A stretch of DNA of 64,000 bases from Bacillaceae bacterium JMAK1 (GTDB taxonomy: Bacteria; Bacillota; Bacilli; Bacillales; Marinococcaceae), in contig JIBW01000006.1 of the NCBI GenBank assembly GCA_012970285.1, positions 248,001 through 312,000 of the forward strand, written 5' to 3'. This document shows positions 51,604 to 59,904 of the stretch, piece after piece. Below the pieces are notes generated by a model. The model was not told the origin of the DNA. It saw only the letters and a program-made list of their open reading frames with translations, and ran no database searches. The stretch's first letter is position 1. Each line of letters begins with the position of its first letter. A program made the translations under genes and the position numbers.

Positions 51604-52722
51604 TTACTTTTTCTTCTTAATCGAAACGAATGACCAGTAGGTACCCATTCTCCACAACCACTCAAATGGTCCGTAGCGAAATTGCTTGAGCCACAAGTAG
51701 CTAAAGAGCATCTGGCTAACGAATAAAAGAATACCAATACTAAGCGCAAAGATGTAACTCGGTTCTGTCCAGATCCCTACGTCTTCAAAGATCGTTCTAC
51801 CACTTTCTCTGAATAAGCAAACGAATACTAGCGATTGCAAGAGATAGTTCGTAAACGCCATCTTCCCAATTGAATTGAAAGGAATCAGTGCTTTCGACAC
51901 TGCCGTATCACTTGTCCCCCACAAAACAATTAACAAGATCATGCCAATCGTCACAACGAATGGGAAAAAACCGTTCAAGACTTGAATGGACTCATTATAA
52001 TAAAGCACAGTCTTTCCAGTTAAACCTATAACTAGACTAAGAAAAGTGAATCCCCACATTTGTTTTCTACGCTTTGAAATGAATGTGAACATGCTTTTAC
52101 GAAAAGCAAACATCCCAAAAAGAAAGAAACCTAAGTGCTCAACCATCGAAGAAAACTCTATGATAAGATATTCTGTACCCTTAAACGGTTCTGCTGAACC
52201 GACAAGAACACTTTTCAAACCATCTTCTAGAGATAACCCACCGTATAAGAAATAGCTGACCACTTCGGTTCCAACTGTATAGCCTAGCCAGAATAATACA
52301 GCAGCGATCATTAAACCTCTCGCAGACAAATTTGTAAACAAAAGCAAGACAAACCCTGCCATTGCATACATCAATAAAATGTCTCCTGCCCAAATGGCAT
52401 AACCGTGTACAACACCCACGATCGCCAACAAGAAAAACCTTCTTAACAAAATAGGATAGGGATTCATATCCTTTTCTTTTAATCGGTTATAGATGAGCAT
52501 TAAACTCATCCCAAACATAAATGCAAACAATGGCCTTGCACTATCCGTCAAAATGATGGATAGAACGTCATTTAACCCTTCATTAAGCGCCGATGGATGT
52601 TCCTTATTAATCTCAGCAAGACCTGGTATATTGGCTAAAAAAATGGCGAGTAATGCAACCCCACGCATTTGATCTAATATCGCAATTCTTTGATGTTGAT
52701 TTATATCATTACTCTTAGTCAT
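51604..52722 (-). CDS. DUF418-family membrane protein
   Basis: About 372 residues with roughly ten membrane segments: RIAILDQMRGVALLAIFLAN, LRRFFLLAIVGVVHGYAIWA followed by GDIL, and GKMAFTNYLLQSLVFV are the DUF418/YeiB landmarks. Function unknown; the family resembles acyltransferases. ATG 52722 follows AGAGG; the ATG six codons earlier has no site. A decayed relative lies at 12783-13079. Confidence 0.9.
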   Translation of the reverse strand: MTKSNDINQHQRIAILDQMRGVALLAIFLANIPGLAEINKEHPSALNEGLNDVLSIILTDSARPLFAFMFGMSLMLIYNRLKEKDMNPYPILLRRFFLLAIVGVVHGYAIWAGDILLMYAMAGFVLLLFTNLSARGLMIAAVLFWLGYTVGTEVVSYFLYGGLSLEDGLKSVLVGSAEPFKGTEYLIIEFSSMVEHLGFFLFGMFAFRKSMFTFISKRRKQMWGFTFLSLVIGLTGKTVLYYNESIQVLNGFFPFVVTIGMILLIVLWGTSDTAVSKALIPFNSIGKMAFTNYLLQSLVFVCLFRESGRTIFEDVGIWTEPSYIFALSIGILLFVSQMLFSYLWLKQFRYGPFEWLWRMGTYWSFVSIKKKK

Positions 52723-52799
52723 AGAAACCTCTTCAGTCATTAAGCTTGGAAAGAGTCAAGTAAACGAACGATCCCTGTAGATGAAAACAGACCTACTAC

Positions 52800-54479
52800 T
52801 TACTGTGTCGTCTCCTTGCGCCAAGCACCTTCACGTCTATGGTCGGTTGCTCCTTCTAACTCACCAGTTTCTCGGTCGATGGCTATTGCTTGTATCGATC
52901 CAAAATAAAGCGGTGTCGGAGGTTCACGAACGTCCTGATAACCCTTTTGAAGAAGAGCTTCACGTTGGCTAGAGTCAACTTCTCCTTCTATAACTAGCTC
53001 ATCTTCAGTCAAGTGAAATCGTTCCGTTTCTACTGCTTGCTCTAGATCTGCTTCTCCACCTACCCAATCAGCAATCACTTGGGTAAGCATAATTGGAATC
53101 CGCTCTCCACCGGGGCTACCGATCCCCATTAACGGACCTTTTTCATCAGCTAAAATAAGTGGAGAAGACCAAGTGATGGAACGCTTCCCTGGTTCCGGTT
53201 CATTATTCCCCTCACGACCAATGCTAAACCTCGACATCTGATTGTTAAGAAAGAAGCCTTGGGTATAGTCCCCTGAGCCAAAAAAGTCAGTCAGTGTATT
53301 TGTCATTGATACGACGGTTCCTTCATCATCAATAACGGTGATATGAGTCGTATTTGGGTCTGAATCACGAGCAACTAACTCATTTTCAGACAACAAACTG
53401 TCAGAAGATATCTCTTCTGCTAACGCTTTGTTTTGTTCAGTATCCGTAAGATGATCAATCGGAACATCAACGAAAGAAGGATCATCAAATTCTGTTTCAA
53501 TGACGTGGTGCGCAATTCTCCAAGACATCGCAATGTCATGAATAAATTCTGTACTGTTGCGGCTCTCACTGAGAGTCCCTCGTTCTTCAATGATTTGCAA
53601 CATTTGTATGACTCCTGCTCCAGGAAGCGGCAACGGCGCACCAACAACTTCATATCCAGCAAACTCTCCAGTAACCGGTTGATGTTGTCCGACACGATAG
53701 TCTGATAGTGAGTTCATATTTAACCCATCGACTTCAGAAACAAGACCTTCAGCAATTTCTGCTTCGTAAAACGATTCTCCCCCACGATCGCGGATGAGAC
53801 GTAACGTATCCGCTAGTTCTGATTGTTCGATGTCGTCTCCCGCCGAAAGTGGGGATTCACCAGGGTAAAAGTGCTCTAATCGTTCAACTGGCAATCGACC
53901 TTGAGCAGACTGAAGTTGCTCAGCAAATGTTTCTGAAACTGTCGCATGATCCGCTAAATCAATTGCTGGGTTAAGCAACTCTTGCCAATCTGATCTCCCA
54001 TAGTCTTCGTGCATCGTCATCATCCCAGCAACAAAACCTGGAACACCAGTATTTGATGAGGGAACACCATCTTCTGGTACGACTTCACGATAGTCGTAGG
54101 CTTCAGCTTCTTCTCCTTGTTCATGAATGAGTGTCACGCCTCCACCACCAATTCCAGAAGCAAATGGCTCAACAACAGAAATTGCATAAGCGGCGGCAAT
54201 TGCAGCATCCATGGCATTCCCACCATTGTCGAGCACCTTCATTCCGGCTTCTACAGCATCTGGATGACCCGCACTCACACCATATGAAGTTAGGCGTTCA
54301 GTCTCATCTATGGATCGCTCAAAAACTTCCTCATCATCTGCATTTGGTTTCTTAGAAAGTTCGACCTCGTCCTCCTCCTCTCCACCTGATGCACAACCGC
54401 CAAGCAAAAACACCGCCATTGACGCTTGAATAAAGAGAACGTGGTAGCGGACCTTTATTCTCTTCATTTTTAGTTGCAA
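52800..54479 (-). CDS. Gamma-glutamyltransferase lipoprotein
   Basis: About 559 residues. An N-terminal signal with lipobox FLLGGC, then an acidic linker and a complete gamma-glutamyltranspeptidase: GNAMDAAIAAAYAISVVEPF, GIGGGGVTLIHEQ, and the autoprocessing Thr in NTTHITVIDDEG near residue 385, which starts the small subunit. It would hydrolyse glutathione or poly-gamma-glutamate on the cell surface. The start is uncertain: TTG 54479 is best spaced from GAGGTGG; GTG 54488 and ATG 54467 are alternatives. Confidence 0.9.
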   Translation of the reverse strand: MQLKMKRIKVRYHVLFIQASMAVFLLGGCASGGEEEDEVELSKKPNADDEEVFERSIDETERLTSYGVSAGHPDAVEAGMKVLDNGGNAMDAAIAAAYAISVVEPFASGIGGGGVTLIHEQGEEAEAYDYREVVPEDGVPSSNTGVPGFVAGMMTMHEDYGRSDWQELLNPAIDLADHATVSETFAEQLQSAQGRLPVERLEHFYPGESPLSAGDDIEQSELADTLRLIRDRGGESFYEAEIAEGLVSEVDGLNMNSLSDYRVGQHQPVTGEFAGYEVVGAPLPLPGAGVIQMLQIIEERGTLSESRNSTEFIHDIAMSWRIAHHVIETEFDDPSFVDVPIDHLTDTEQNKALAEEISSDSLLSENELVARDSDPNTTHITVIDDEGTVVSMTNTLTDFFGSGDYTQGFFLNNQMSRFSIGREGNNEPEPGKRSITWSSPLILADEKGPLMGIGSPGGERIPIMLTQVIADWVGGEADLEQAVETERFHLTEDELVIEGEVDSSQREALLQKGYQDVREPPTPLYFGSIQAIAIDRETGELEGATDHRREGAWRKETTQ

Positions 54480-54713
54480 TACATCCACCTCGTCATCGCT
54501 ACAGATTCTATATACATCGATTTACTTATTACTCAGTATTTAACTTGCTGTCATTTTACAAGCCGTGATCTTCATGTCAATAGATTAACTTTTAAAGAAT
54601 ACTAATGATCTACTTTTAAATGTTAATCAATCAACGTCTCTAGTCTAATTCGTCTACCTTTTATATCTATTGATCAAAAGGGGCTACGAGTGTTTCTCAA
54701 CGGATGTTCACAT

Positions 54714-54749
54714 AAAAAAACTAAGCCATAGCGGTTTGCTATGGCTTAG
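54714..54749 (-). terminator. Terminator after GNAT gene
   Basis: CTAAGCCATAGC and GCTATGGCTTAG arms with T7 on the minus strand. Confidence 0.88.
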
Positions 54750-54757
54750 CACTCATA

Positions 54758-55033
54758 TTATTTCTCAACTTGAATGTCTTGATACGATGGATTGCGCTCG
54801 AATTCCGCTTTTGCAAATGGACATAAAGGAAGAATGACCTTCCCCTCGCTTCTCATTCTTTCTACAACCGAATGCACTAACTCTTCAGCAATCCCTTTCC
54901 CTCGATGTGCTTCTTTGACGATCGTGTGATCAATGATGATTTTCTTAGAGCCGATTGGCTTAAACGTAATCTTACCCATTTCTTCTCCATGTTGATCGTG
55001 ATACACATGTTGTTTCTCTTCCTTATTAATCAT
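54758..55033 (-). CDS. GNAT-like N-acetyltransferase (COG2388 type)
   Basis: About 91 residues: KQHVYHDQHGEEMGKITFKP, IIDHTIVKEAHRGKGIAEEL (acetyl-CoA loop R-G-x-G) and KVILPLCPFAKAEFERNPSY. This is the minimal single-domain acetyltransferase family similar to B. subtilis YjdJ. Start 55033 is chosen because AAGGA lies 5 bp upstream. It lies 23 bp after the FMN reductase gene and is probably cotranscribed. Confidence 0.82.
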   Translation of the reverse strand: MINKEEKQHVYHDQHGEEMGKITFKPIGSKKIIIDHTIVKEAHRGKGIAEELVHSVVERMRSEGKVILPLCPFAKAEFERNPSYQDIQVEK

Positions 55034-55056
55034 GTTATCCTTCACCTCACAGTCGT

Positions 55057-55620
55057 TTACTTAAAATGCACTATCCATTCCTCAAAGGCTCCGAGGAACT
55101 TTTCGACACGTTTAATCGTTGCTTCATCCGTAATTTCAGACTGATCTTCACTTAATTTATTATGAACAGAACCGACCATAATCTTTGGACCTGGCATCGT
55201 ATAGGCGTCTAGCGTGAGTAACGTTTGACGTGTTTGCCCTTGTGATTGCACCGTTCCCGCTCCACCGGGGCTTGCACCTGCTAGCGCAAACGGTTTGTGT
55301 TTTAAGACGGTTCCTTTGGCGGGACGCGAAGCCCAGTCTAAAGCGTTCTTCAAAACAGCTGGACTGCCAGAATTGTACTCTGGCGAGACGACAATTACAC
55401 CATCCGCTTCATCAATCGCTTCTTTCAACTGTTGTACACTCTCTGGATCCCCTTCGGCTTCCACATCTTGATTGAAAAAAGGGATCGTATCAATGGCGAT
55501 CTCTTTCGTTTGCCAGTGGCTCGGTTTATTTTGAATCATCACTTCCATTAACTTCCGATTGTACGATTGCTTTCGTAGACTTCCACAAATCATTGCAATC
55601 TTAAGATTTCTATCCGCCAT
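55057..55620 (-). CDS. NADPH-dependent FMN reductase
   Basis: 187 residues of flavodoxin-like fold: MICGSLRKQSYNRKL (FMN phosphate loop), GVIVVSPEYNSGSPAVLKNA and PFALAGASPGGAGTVQSQGQ. Enzymes of this family reduce FMN, quinones, chromate or azo compounds. The ATG follows AGGAGG. A quinone-reducing role would suit the MhqD/MhqO-like genes next door (inference). Confidence 0.9.
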   Translation of the reverse strand: MADRNLKIAMICGSLRKQSYNRKLMEVMIQNKPSHWQTKEIAIDTIPFFNQDVEAEGDPESVQQLKEAIDEADGVIVVSPEYNSGSPAVLKNALDWASRPAKGTVLKHKPFALAGASPGGAGTVQSQGQTRQTLLTLDAYTMPGPKIMVGSVHNKLSEDQSEITDEATIKRVEKFLGAFEEWIVHFK

Positions 55621-55733
55621 AATTACCTCCTGATCGATTAAAGATTACGCTTCAACTAGATTGTATAAATCATAGCACAGGTCAACCACAACTTGGATAC
55701 GACACCCATTCACCTCACCACGTGCGACAAAAA

Positions 55734-56333
55734 CTACGCTTTTACCTCAGTGTTCCACCAACTTGCCGCCTGTTTTATCTCTTCATCCGTTAATTCATGC
55801 CCATAATCGGTCAATTTCACTGTCACTTGTGCACCATTGTCACTTAGTTGTTTCTTCACAGCCATAACGTCTCCAGGAGTTGTGATGACATCCCTCGCTC
55901 CAGATGAAATGAATACAGGAACATTGTCGGGTGACTTCTTTTCAACATGGGCAAATAAGTGACTCGGATGAAGTAAAATCGCAGAATCAACCAAGTCGCT
56001 ATGTGAAAGCAACAAACTGACCGCCATATTCGCTCCATTTGAATACCCAACGAGGTGTATGGATCGCCCCATTCCTAATTGATCTTTAATAAAGGAAGCG
56101 ATCTGGTCTGTATTCTGTTGGATCTCTTCATAATCAAACCTTCCGTCTATCGGTCTGTTAAAATACCGGAACCCTTTATCATTGTTCGAGACATCACCAC
56201 GAATGCCTAACACAGAAAGGGAGTCATCGATTTCACCAACGACATGTAAGAGGTCTGTTTCTCTTCCTCCACTCCCGTGTAAAACGATAAAGACATCTTG
56301 ATTTGTTTCGCTATGATGATAAAACGATTGCAT
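55734..56333 (-). CDS. MhqD-like carboxylesterase/phospholipase
   Basis: 199 residues of alpha/beta hydrolase fold: VFIVLHGSGGRETDLLHVVG, FDYEEIQQNTDQIASFIKDQ, nucleophile VGYSNGANMAVSLLLSH, Asp in SSGARDVITTPGD and His in TDYGHELTDEE. It corresponds to B. subtilis MhqD, encoded beside the dioxygenase MhqO in the methylhydroquinone resistance operon. Here the partner gene is divergent across a 46-bp palindrome. The ATG follows AGGGATG. Confidence 0.85.
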   Translation of the reverse strand: MQSFYHHSETNQDVFIVLHGSGGRETDLLHVVGEIDDSLSVLGIRGDVSNNDKGFRYFNRPIDGRFDYEEIQQNTDQIASFIKDQLGMGRSIHLVGYSNGANMAVSLLLSHSDLVDSAILLHPSHLFAHVEKKSPDNVPVFISSGARDVITTPGDVMAVKKQLSDNGAQVTVKLTDYGHELTDEEIKQAASWWNTEVKA

Positions 56334-56356
56334 TTGTCATCCCTCGCTTTCTTTTA

Positions 56357-56402
56357 CATTGACTTACTATCAGTTTAACGTTAAACTGATAGTAAGTCAA
56401 TG
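56357..56402. promoter_or_regulatory. Perfect 46-bp palindromic operator with divergent promoters
   Basis: 56357-56402 is a perfect palindrome with 23-bp arms (left arm CATTGACTTACTATCAGTTT then AAC). On each strand it contains TTGACT, 17 bp, TAAACT (plus strand -35 at 56359-56364, -10 at 56382-56387), giving two mirror-image sigma-A promoters facing MhqO and MhqD. A dimeric repressor such as a MarR-type MhqR bound here would block both. Confidence 0.78.
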
Positions 56403-56421
56403 AGGCCAAGGAGGAAGGTTC

Positions 56422-57369
56422 ATGAGATTAAAAGGGTTGCATCATATTTCTTCATTATCCGCCAATGCTGAGAAGAATCTCGCGTTTTACAGAAACATCC
56501 TCGGTATGAATCTCGTAAAGAAAACGGTAAATCAAGAAAACACGTCTAACTATCACCTGTTTTATGCTGATCAACAAGGGTCACCAGGTACAGAGCTCAC
56601 ATTCTTTGAAATTCCTAACCTAGCTGCAAAACGCGACGGGACGAACCGTGTGTCCACCATCTCGTTACTCGTACCTTCTATAGAATCACTCACATTTTGG
56701 AAAGACCGCTTTACACGATTTCAAGTAAACCATGAAGACATTCTAGAGATAAACGGCATACCTTCACTGCCATTTGAGGACCCTGAAGGTCACCGTATGG
56801 TGCTTACTCCTGATGTTCACGCAACAGTACACGTTAATCATCACACCAACGACATTCCAAATGAACATGCTATTCTAGGTTTAGGACCTGTATCGTTAGT
56901 CGTTCAATATTTGGAAGCGACAAGTCAGGTGTTAACGAATGTTTTAGGTTTAACAAAAGTTGGCTCATACGAGAAACAAGATACTGCTGTTTACGTCTTT
57001 GAAATGAGTGACTCCGGGTTAAATGGCCAAGTGCATGTGGAACAACAAAAAGACACCCCGAAATCTCGAGAAGGACGGGGAAGTGTTCATCATATCGCTT
57101 TTAGGGTAGAAACTGAAGAAGAATTAAAACAGTGGGTAGAGCGACTTGAAAATGAAGGATTTCAAACTTCTGGATTCGTTGACCGCTACTATTTTAGGTC
57201 GCTGTATTTCAGAGAACCGAACGGGATTCTCTATGAACTAGCAACGGATGGCCCAGGGTTTGATATTGATGAGGACTTAGCGTCCTTAGGAAAAAAGCTT
57301 TCTCTACCTTCATTTTTAGAGCCAGACCGAAAAGAAATCGAAGCGAAATTAAAGCCTCTTAGAACGTAA
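56422..57369 (+). CDS. MhqO-like ring-cleaving dioxygenase (VOC family)
   Basis: 315 residues in two VOC modules: LKGLHHISSLSANAEKNLAF at the start (first metal His), FADQQGSPGTELTFFEIPN-like strand, GRGSVHHIAFRVETEEELKQ in the second module (second His) and FREPNGILYELATDGPGF (Glu ligand). It matches MhqO/MhqA/MhqE-type hydroquinone dioxygenases that detoxify quinones and catechols. GGAGGAAGG precedes the ATG. Divergent from the MhqD-like gene. Confidence 0.9.
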   Translation: MRLKGLHHISSLSANAEKNLAFYRNILGMNLVKKTVNQENTSNYHLFYADQQGSPGTELTFFEIPNLAAKRDGTNRVSTISLLVPSIESLTFWKDRFTRFQVNHEDILEINGIPSLPFEDPEGHRMVLTPDVHATVHVNHHTNDIPNEHAILGLGPVSLVVQYLEATSQVLTNVLGLTKVGSYEKQDTAVYVFEMSDSGLNGQVHVEQQKDTPKSREGRGSVHHIAFRVETEEELKQWVERLENEGFQTSGFVDRYYFRSLYFREPNGILYELATDGPGFDIDEDLASLGKKLSLPSFLEPDRKEIEAKLKPLRT

Positions 57370-57370
57370 T

Positions 57371-57408
57371 AAAAAGGAAGCGAAGTAACGATACTTCGCT
57401 TCCTTTTT
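57371..57408. terminator. Bidirectional terminator
   Basis: AAAAAGGAAGCGAAGT and ACTTCGCTTCCTTTTT arms between convergent genes. The right arm touches the stop codon of the TauE gene. Confidence 0.88.
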
Positions 57409-58171
57409 ATATGATAGAAATTAGATCAACAATAACGGTCATAATAATAATGAACAATAGCGTATTTAGACTAAGTTTTAAGATTGCATCAGGAATTTTT
57501 GCACTTAATGAAGGTGCGATTAAACCACCAACCAACCCACCAATTCCTAGTAAAATAGCAAACTCCCAGTCCATTGAGCCAGAAGGTATTCTCGCAATGA
57601 TTGCAAACAAGGAAATGAATACGCCAGTAAATGTCGTAATGGCAATCGTCGTCTTGAGTGAATAGTGAAGAACATACACCATATATGGAATGATTAAGAT
57701 CATTCCACCAACACCAATCACCCCTGTCACCACACCTAAGAAAAGCATCAACCCCATCCCAAAAATCATAGACAGCCGATGATTTGGATCAGTATTCGGC
57801 TTTCTAAAAGGAATTAAATTAAACGTTAATGACACGATTGCAATAAAAAGAAATAAGCTAAGAAACACCAATTGATTCACATGTTCAGCCAGAAACATGC
57901 TAGACAAAAAGGAACCAATCGACCCGAACAAGGCATAAAAAATGACTTTCTTATAAGGGATTCGTTTGGCAAAGTGATGACGTACCGTTGCAGCCCCCGT
58001 TGAAAACAGTGTAAGAACAAGCGCCGCTGACGTGATCGTTTGTACTGTTAACGACTCCCCTACCAATGATGGATATACATATTCAAGCAACGGAACGACT
58101 AACATGGAACTTCCCGCTCCTAATATGCTTGCAATTAGACCACAGATCAATCCAATTATGATTAGAATCAT
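57407..58171 (-). CDS. TauE/SafE-family sulfite exporter-like protein
   Basis: About 254 residues with eight membrane segments: ICGLIASILGAGSSMLVVPL at the start and GMGLMLFLGVVTGVIGVGGM with the GVGGG-like repeat in the second half. The family exports organosulfur or sulfite compounds. ATG 58171 is preferred; its GAGTGG site is modest and an upstream TTG is an alternative. Confidence 0.85.
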   Translation of the reverse strand: MILIIIGLICGLIASILGAGSSMLVVPLLEYVYPSLVGESLTVQTITSAALVLTLFSTGAATVRHHFAKRIPYKKVIFYALFGSIGSFLSSMFLAEHVNQLVFLSLFLFIAIVSLTFNLIPFRKPNTDPNHRLSMIFGMGLMLFLGVVTGVIGVGGMILIIPYMVYVLHYSLKTTIAITTFTGVFISLFAIIARIPSGSMDWEFAILLGIGGLVGGLIAPSLSAKIPDAILKLSLNTLLFIIIMTVIVDLISII

Positions 58172-58319
58172 GACAACCACTCGTTTCAGCAAGACTACAA
58201 CCTAATACAACCTTGTAATCGTATCATAATTCTCTTAAAGCAACTCGTTAATTTAGCTAAATAGGAAGCTTATCAAGAGGAGGAGGCATTTCGGTTTGTA
58301 CTTTATTTCTCACAACTCG

Positions 58320-58637
58320 CTACTCATTTATTCTCTCAATCGAGAGTGCATGAACTTGAGGAGGATCACTTTCCATTATTGAGCCATCGAAACCAATGAC
58401 CACTGTATCCCCAACTTTCGCACTTGAAGGAAGGTCACTATTTCTAGTGTTTACGACTAATTCATCAAACGATTCATGCTCTGGTGCGATAGAAAAGCTA
58501 TTTGAAAGAAATTCCATACTAATTATTTTTCCTTCTATCGTATGAGTATCTTCATGATCAATTTGCTCATTTGTGCTTGTGGAACAACCAATGAGCAATA
58601 AACATAGAATTGGGATAATCATTAATTTATTCATCAT
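58320..58637 (-). CDS. DUF3221-like lipoprotein
   Basis: 105 residues. Signal peptide with lipobox LLLIGC at Cys 18, then a small beta domain: IEGKIISMEFLSNSFSIAPE and KVGDTVVIGFDGSIMESDPP. The VGDxVxxxFDGxxxESxPxQ pattern matches DUF3221 (YobA-like) proteins of Bacillus. A paralogue is at 63002. AAGGGG site. Confidence 0.75.
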   Translation of the reverse strand: MMNKLMIIPILCLLLIGCSTSTNEQIDHEDTHTIEGKIISMEFLSNSFSIAPEHESFDELVVNTRNSDLPSSAKVGDTVVIGFDGSIMESDPPQVHALSIERINE

Positions 58638-58690
58638 AAGTAAAAATCCCCTTTAATTAATGCACGCAGTGTACTACTACTATTTCCAAC

Positions 58691-59227
58691 CTAAGATACT
58701 TCCTTATGCTCACGATTCATCAAACGTCCTTTTTTATCGTATACGGGGACACCTTTGTCCATGAGCATTTGAAGCAATACTTTAGGTTGTGTCACCTGTT
58801 GGTAGCCCAAACTGAACACAGGGAATCCAGCCTTCGTTAAGGTATCGTAAATATAACCAGGAATTTGCCCCGAAAATTGGTGTTCATACTTTGTATCATC
58901 ATCCGTAATAAAGAAGATGACCGTATGCAAATTGAAATAAAGCAAGCGTACAGATTGTACATCTTCCCAAGGCACTAAACCAACCGTAAACATCATCCCC
59001 TCCTCATTCAAGGTGATGACCGGCCCTGTCTGATGTAGGTTGTAAAATATTTGAAAACCGCAGCCAAACAGGATAAATGCCAAGAATGAGAAAGCTAATG
59101 TACCTTCACCATCCGGATTCAGCCAAGCAGCAAATGCCAAAAGTAACATGAATAATCCCGACACTACGCTGATCCATATCGCCAAGTAGCTTCTCTTTTT
59201 TGATAGGTAAAATGATTTTTCTTTCAT
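58691..59227 (-). CDS. Membrane protein with a PH-like domain (STM3941 type)
   Basis: 178 residues: two N-terminal membrane segments (AIWISVVSGLFMLLLAFAAW and FLAFILFGCGFQIFYNL), then VITLNEEGMMFTVGLVPWED and VQSVRLLYFNLHTVIFFITD, typical of bacterial PH-like membrane proteins of the STM3941 type. Function unknown. The ATG follows AACGGAGTAGACCT. Confidence 0.7.
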   Translation of the reverse strand: MKEKSFYLSKKRSYLAIWISVVSGLFMLLLAFAAWLNPDGEGTLAFSFLAFILFGCGFQIFYNLHQTGPVITLNEEGMMFTVGLVPWEDVQSVRLLYFNLHTVIFFITDDDTKYEHQFSGQIPGYIYDTLTKAGFPVFSLGYQQVTQPKVLLQMLMDKGVPVYDKKGRLMNREHKEVS

Positions 59228-59293
59228 AGGTCTACTCCGTTCAAGGTTGTTGGTATATAAAAGAGCTAATTTTCTACCTCTTTCTCTGTTTAT

Positions 59294-59324
59294 ATGTTAA
59301 CCTATTTTTAAATGTGGTTAACAA
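59294..59324 (+). promoter_or_regulatory. BirA-type biotin operator upstream of bioY
   Basis: ATGTTAACC and GGTTAACAA flank a 13-bp spacer, matching the Bacillus BirA operator (TTGTTAAC ... GTTAACAA). It lies about 20 bp before the probable bioY start, and the genes downstream belong to the known BirA regulon of B. subtilis. Biotin-BirA should repress the operon. Confidence 0.8.
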
Positions 59325-59342
59325 TCGAAAGGAGGGCTACAC

Positions 59343-59900
59343 ATTAAAACAAAAAATCTCATTTTCATTTCGATGTTCACTGCGTTCACAGCTGTTTTTG
59401 GGTTGTTACCACCGATTCCGATCCCTTTTATTCCTGTGCCCATTACGCTCCAAACATTCGGCGTCATGTTAACAGGAGCTTTGCTCGGTTCTAAGAAAGG
59501 GTTCCTTAGTATACTGCTACTCGTAGCACTTATTGCGATCGGTATCCCCCTTTTATCCGGTGGTCGAGGCGGCCTTGGTGTCCTGACTGCACCCGGAGGG
59601 GGCTACATACTGTCTTGGCCACTCGCTGCGTTTATGATTGGGTGGTTCACCGAACGACTCAACCACTACTCTATGCGTAACTTAATCTTCATCAATGTTG
59701 TTGGTGGTATTCTATTCATTTATCTATGCGGGAGTTTATGGTTCTCTTTCACAACTGATCTGCCCTTTCCACAAAGCTTCATAGCGAACCTCGCTTTTTT
59801 GCCTGGAGACGCTGTTAAAGTTGTGCTCACCGCTGCCTTAACGATCAAGCTTAAACAAACCGGTACGGTTCCAATTCTAAATGAAACGATGAAAAGGTGA
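59343..59900 (+). CDS. bioY: Biotin transporter BioY, probable ATT start
   Basis: About 185 residues with six membrane segments: FTAVFGLLPPIPIPFIPVPI, TLQTFGVMLTGALLGSKKGF and GLGVLTAPGGGYILSWPLAA are BioY landmarks. The first ATG (59373) has no ribosome binding site. ATT 59343 is in frame, has GGAGG 7 bp upstream, and adds KTKNLIFIS, matching the usual start of BioY proteins, so ATT is the likely start codon. First gene of a bioY-yhfT-yhfS operon. BioY is the substrate-binding component of the biotin ECF importer. Confidence 0.9.
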   Translation: MKTKNLIFISMFTAFTAVFGLLPPIPIPFIPVPITLQTFGVMLTGALLGSKKGFLSILLLVALIAIGIPLLSGGRGGLGVLTAPGGGYILSWPLAAFMIGWFTERLNHYSMRNLIFINVVGGILFIYLCGSLWFSFTTDLPFPQSFIANLAFLPGDAVKVVLTAALTIKLKQTGTVPILNETMKR

Positions 59901-59904
59901 TCTT

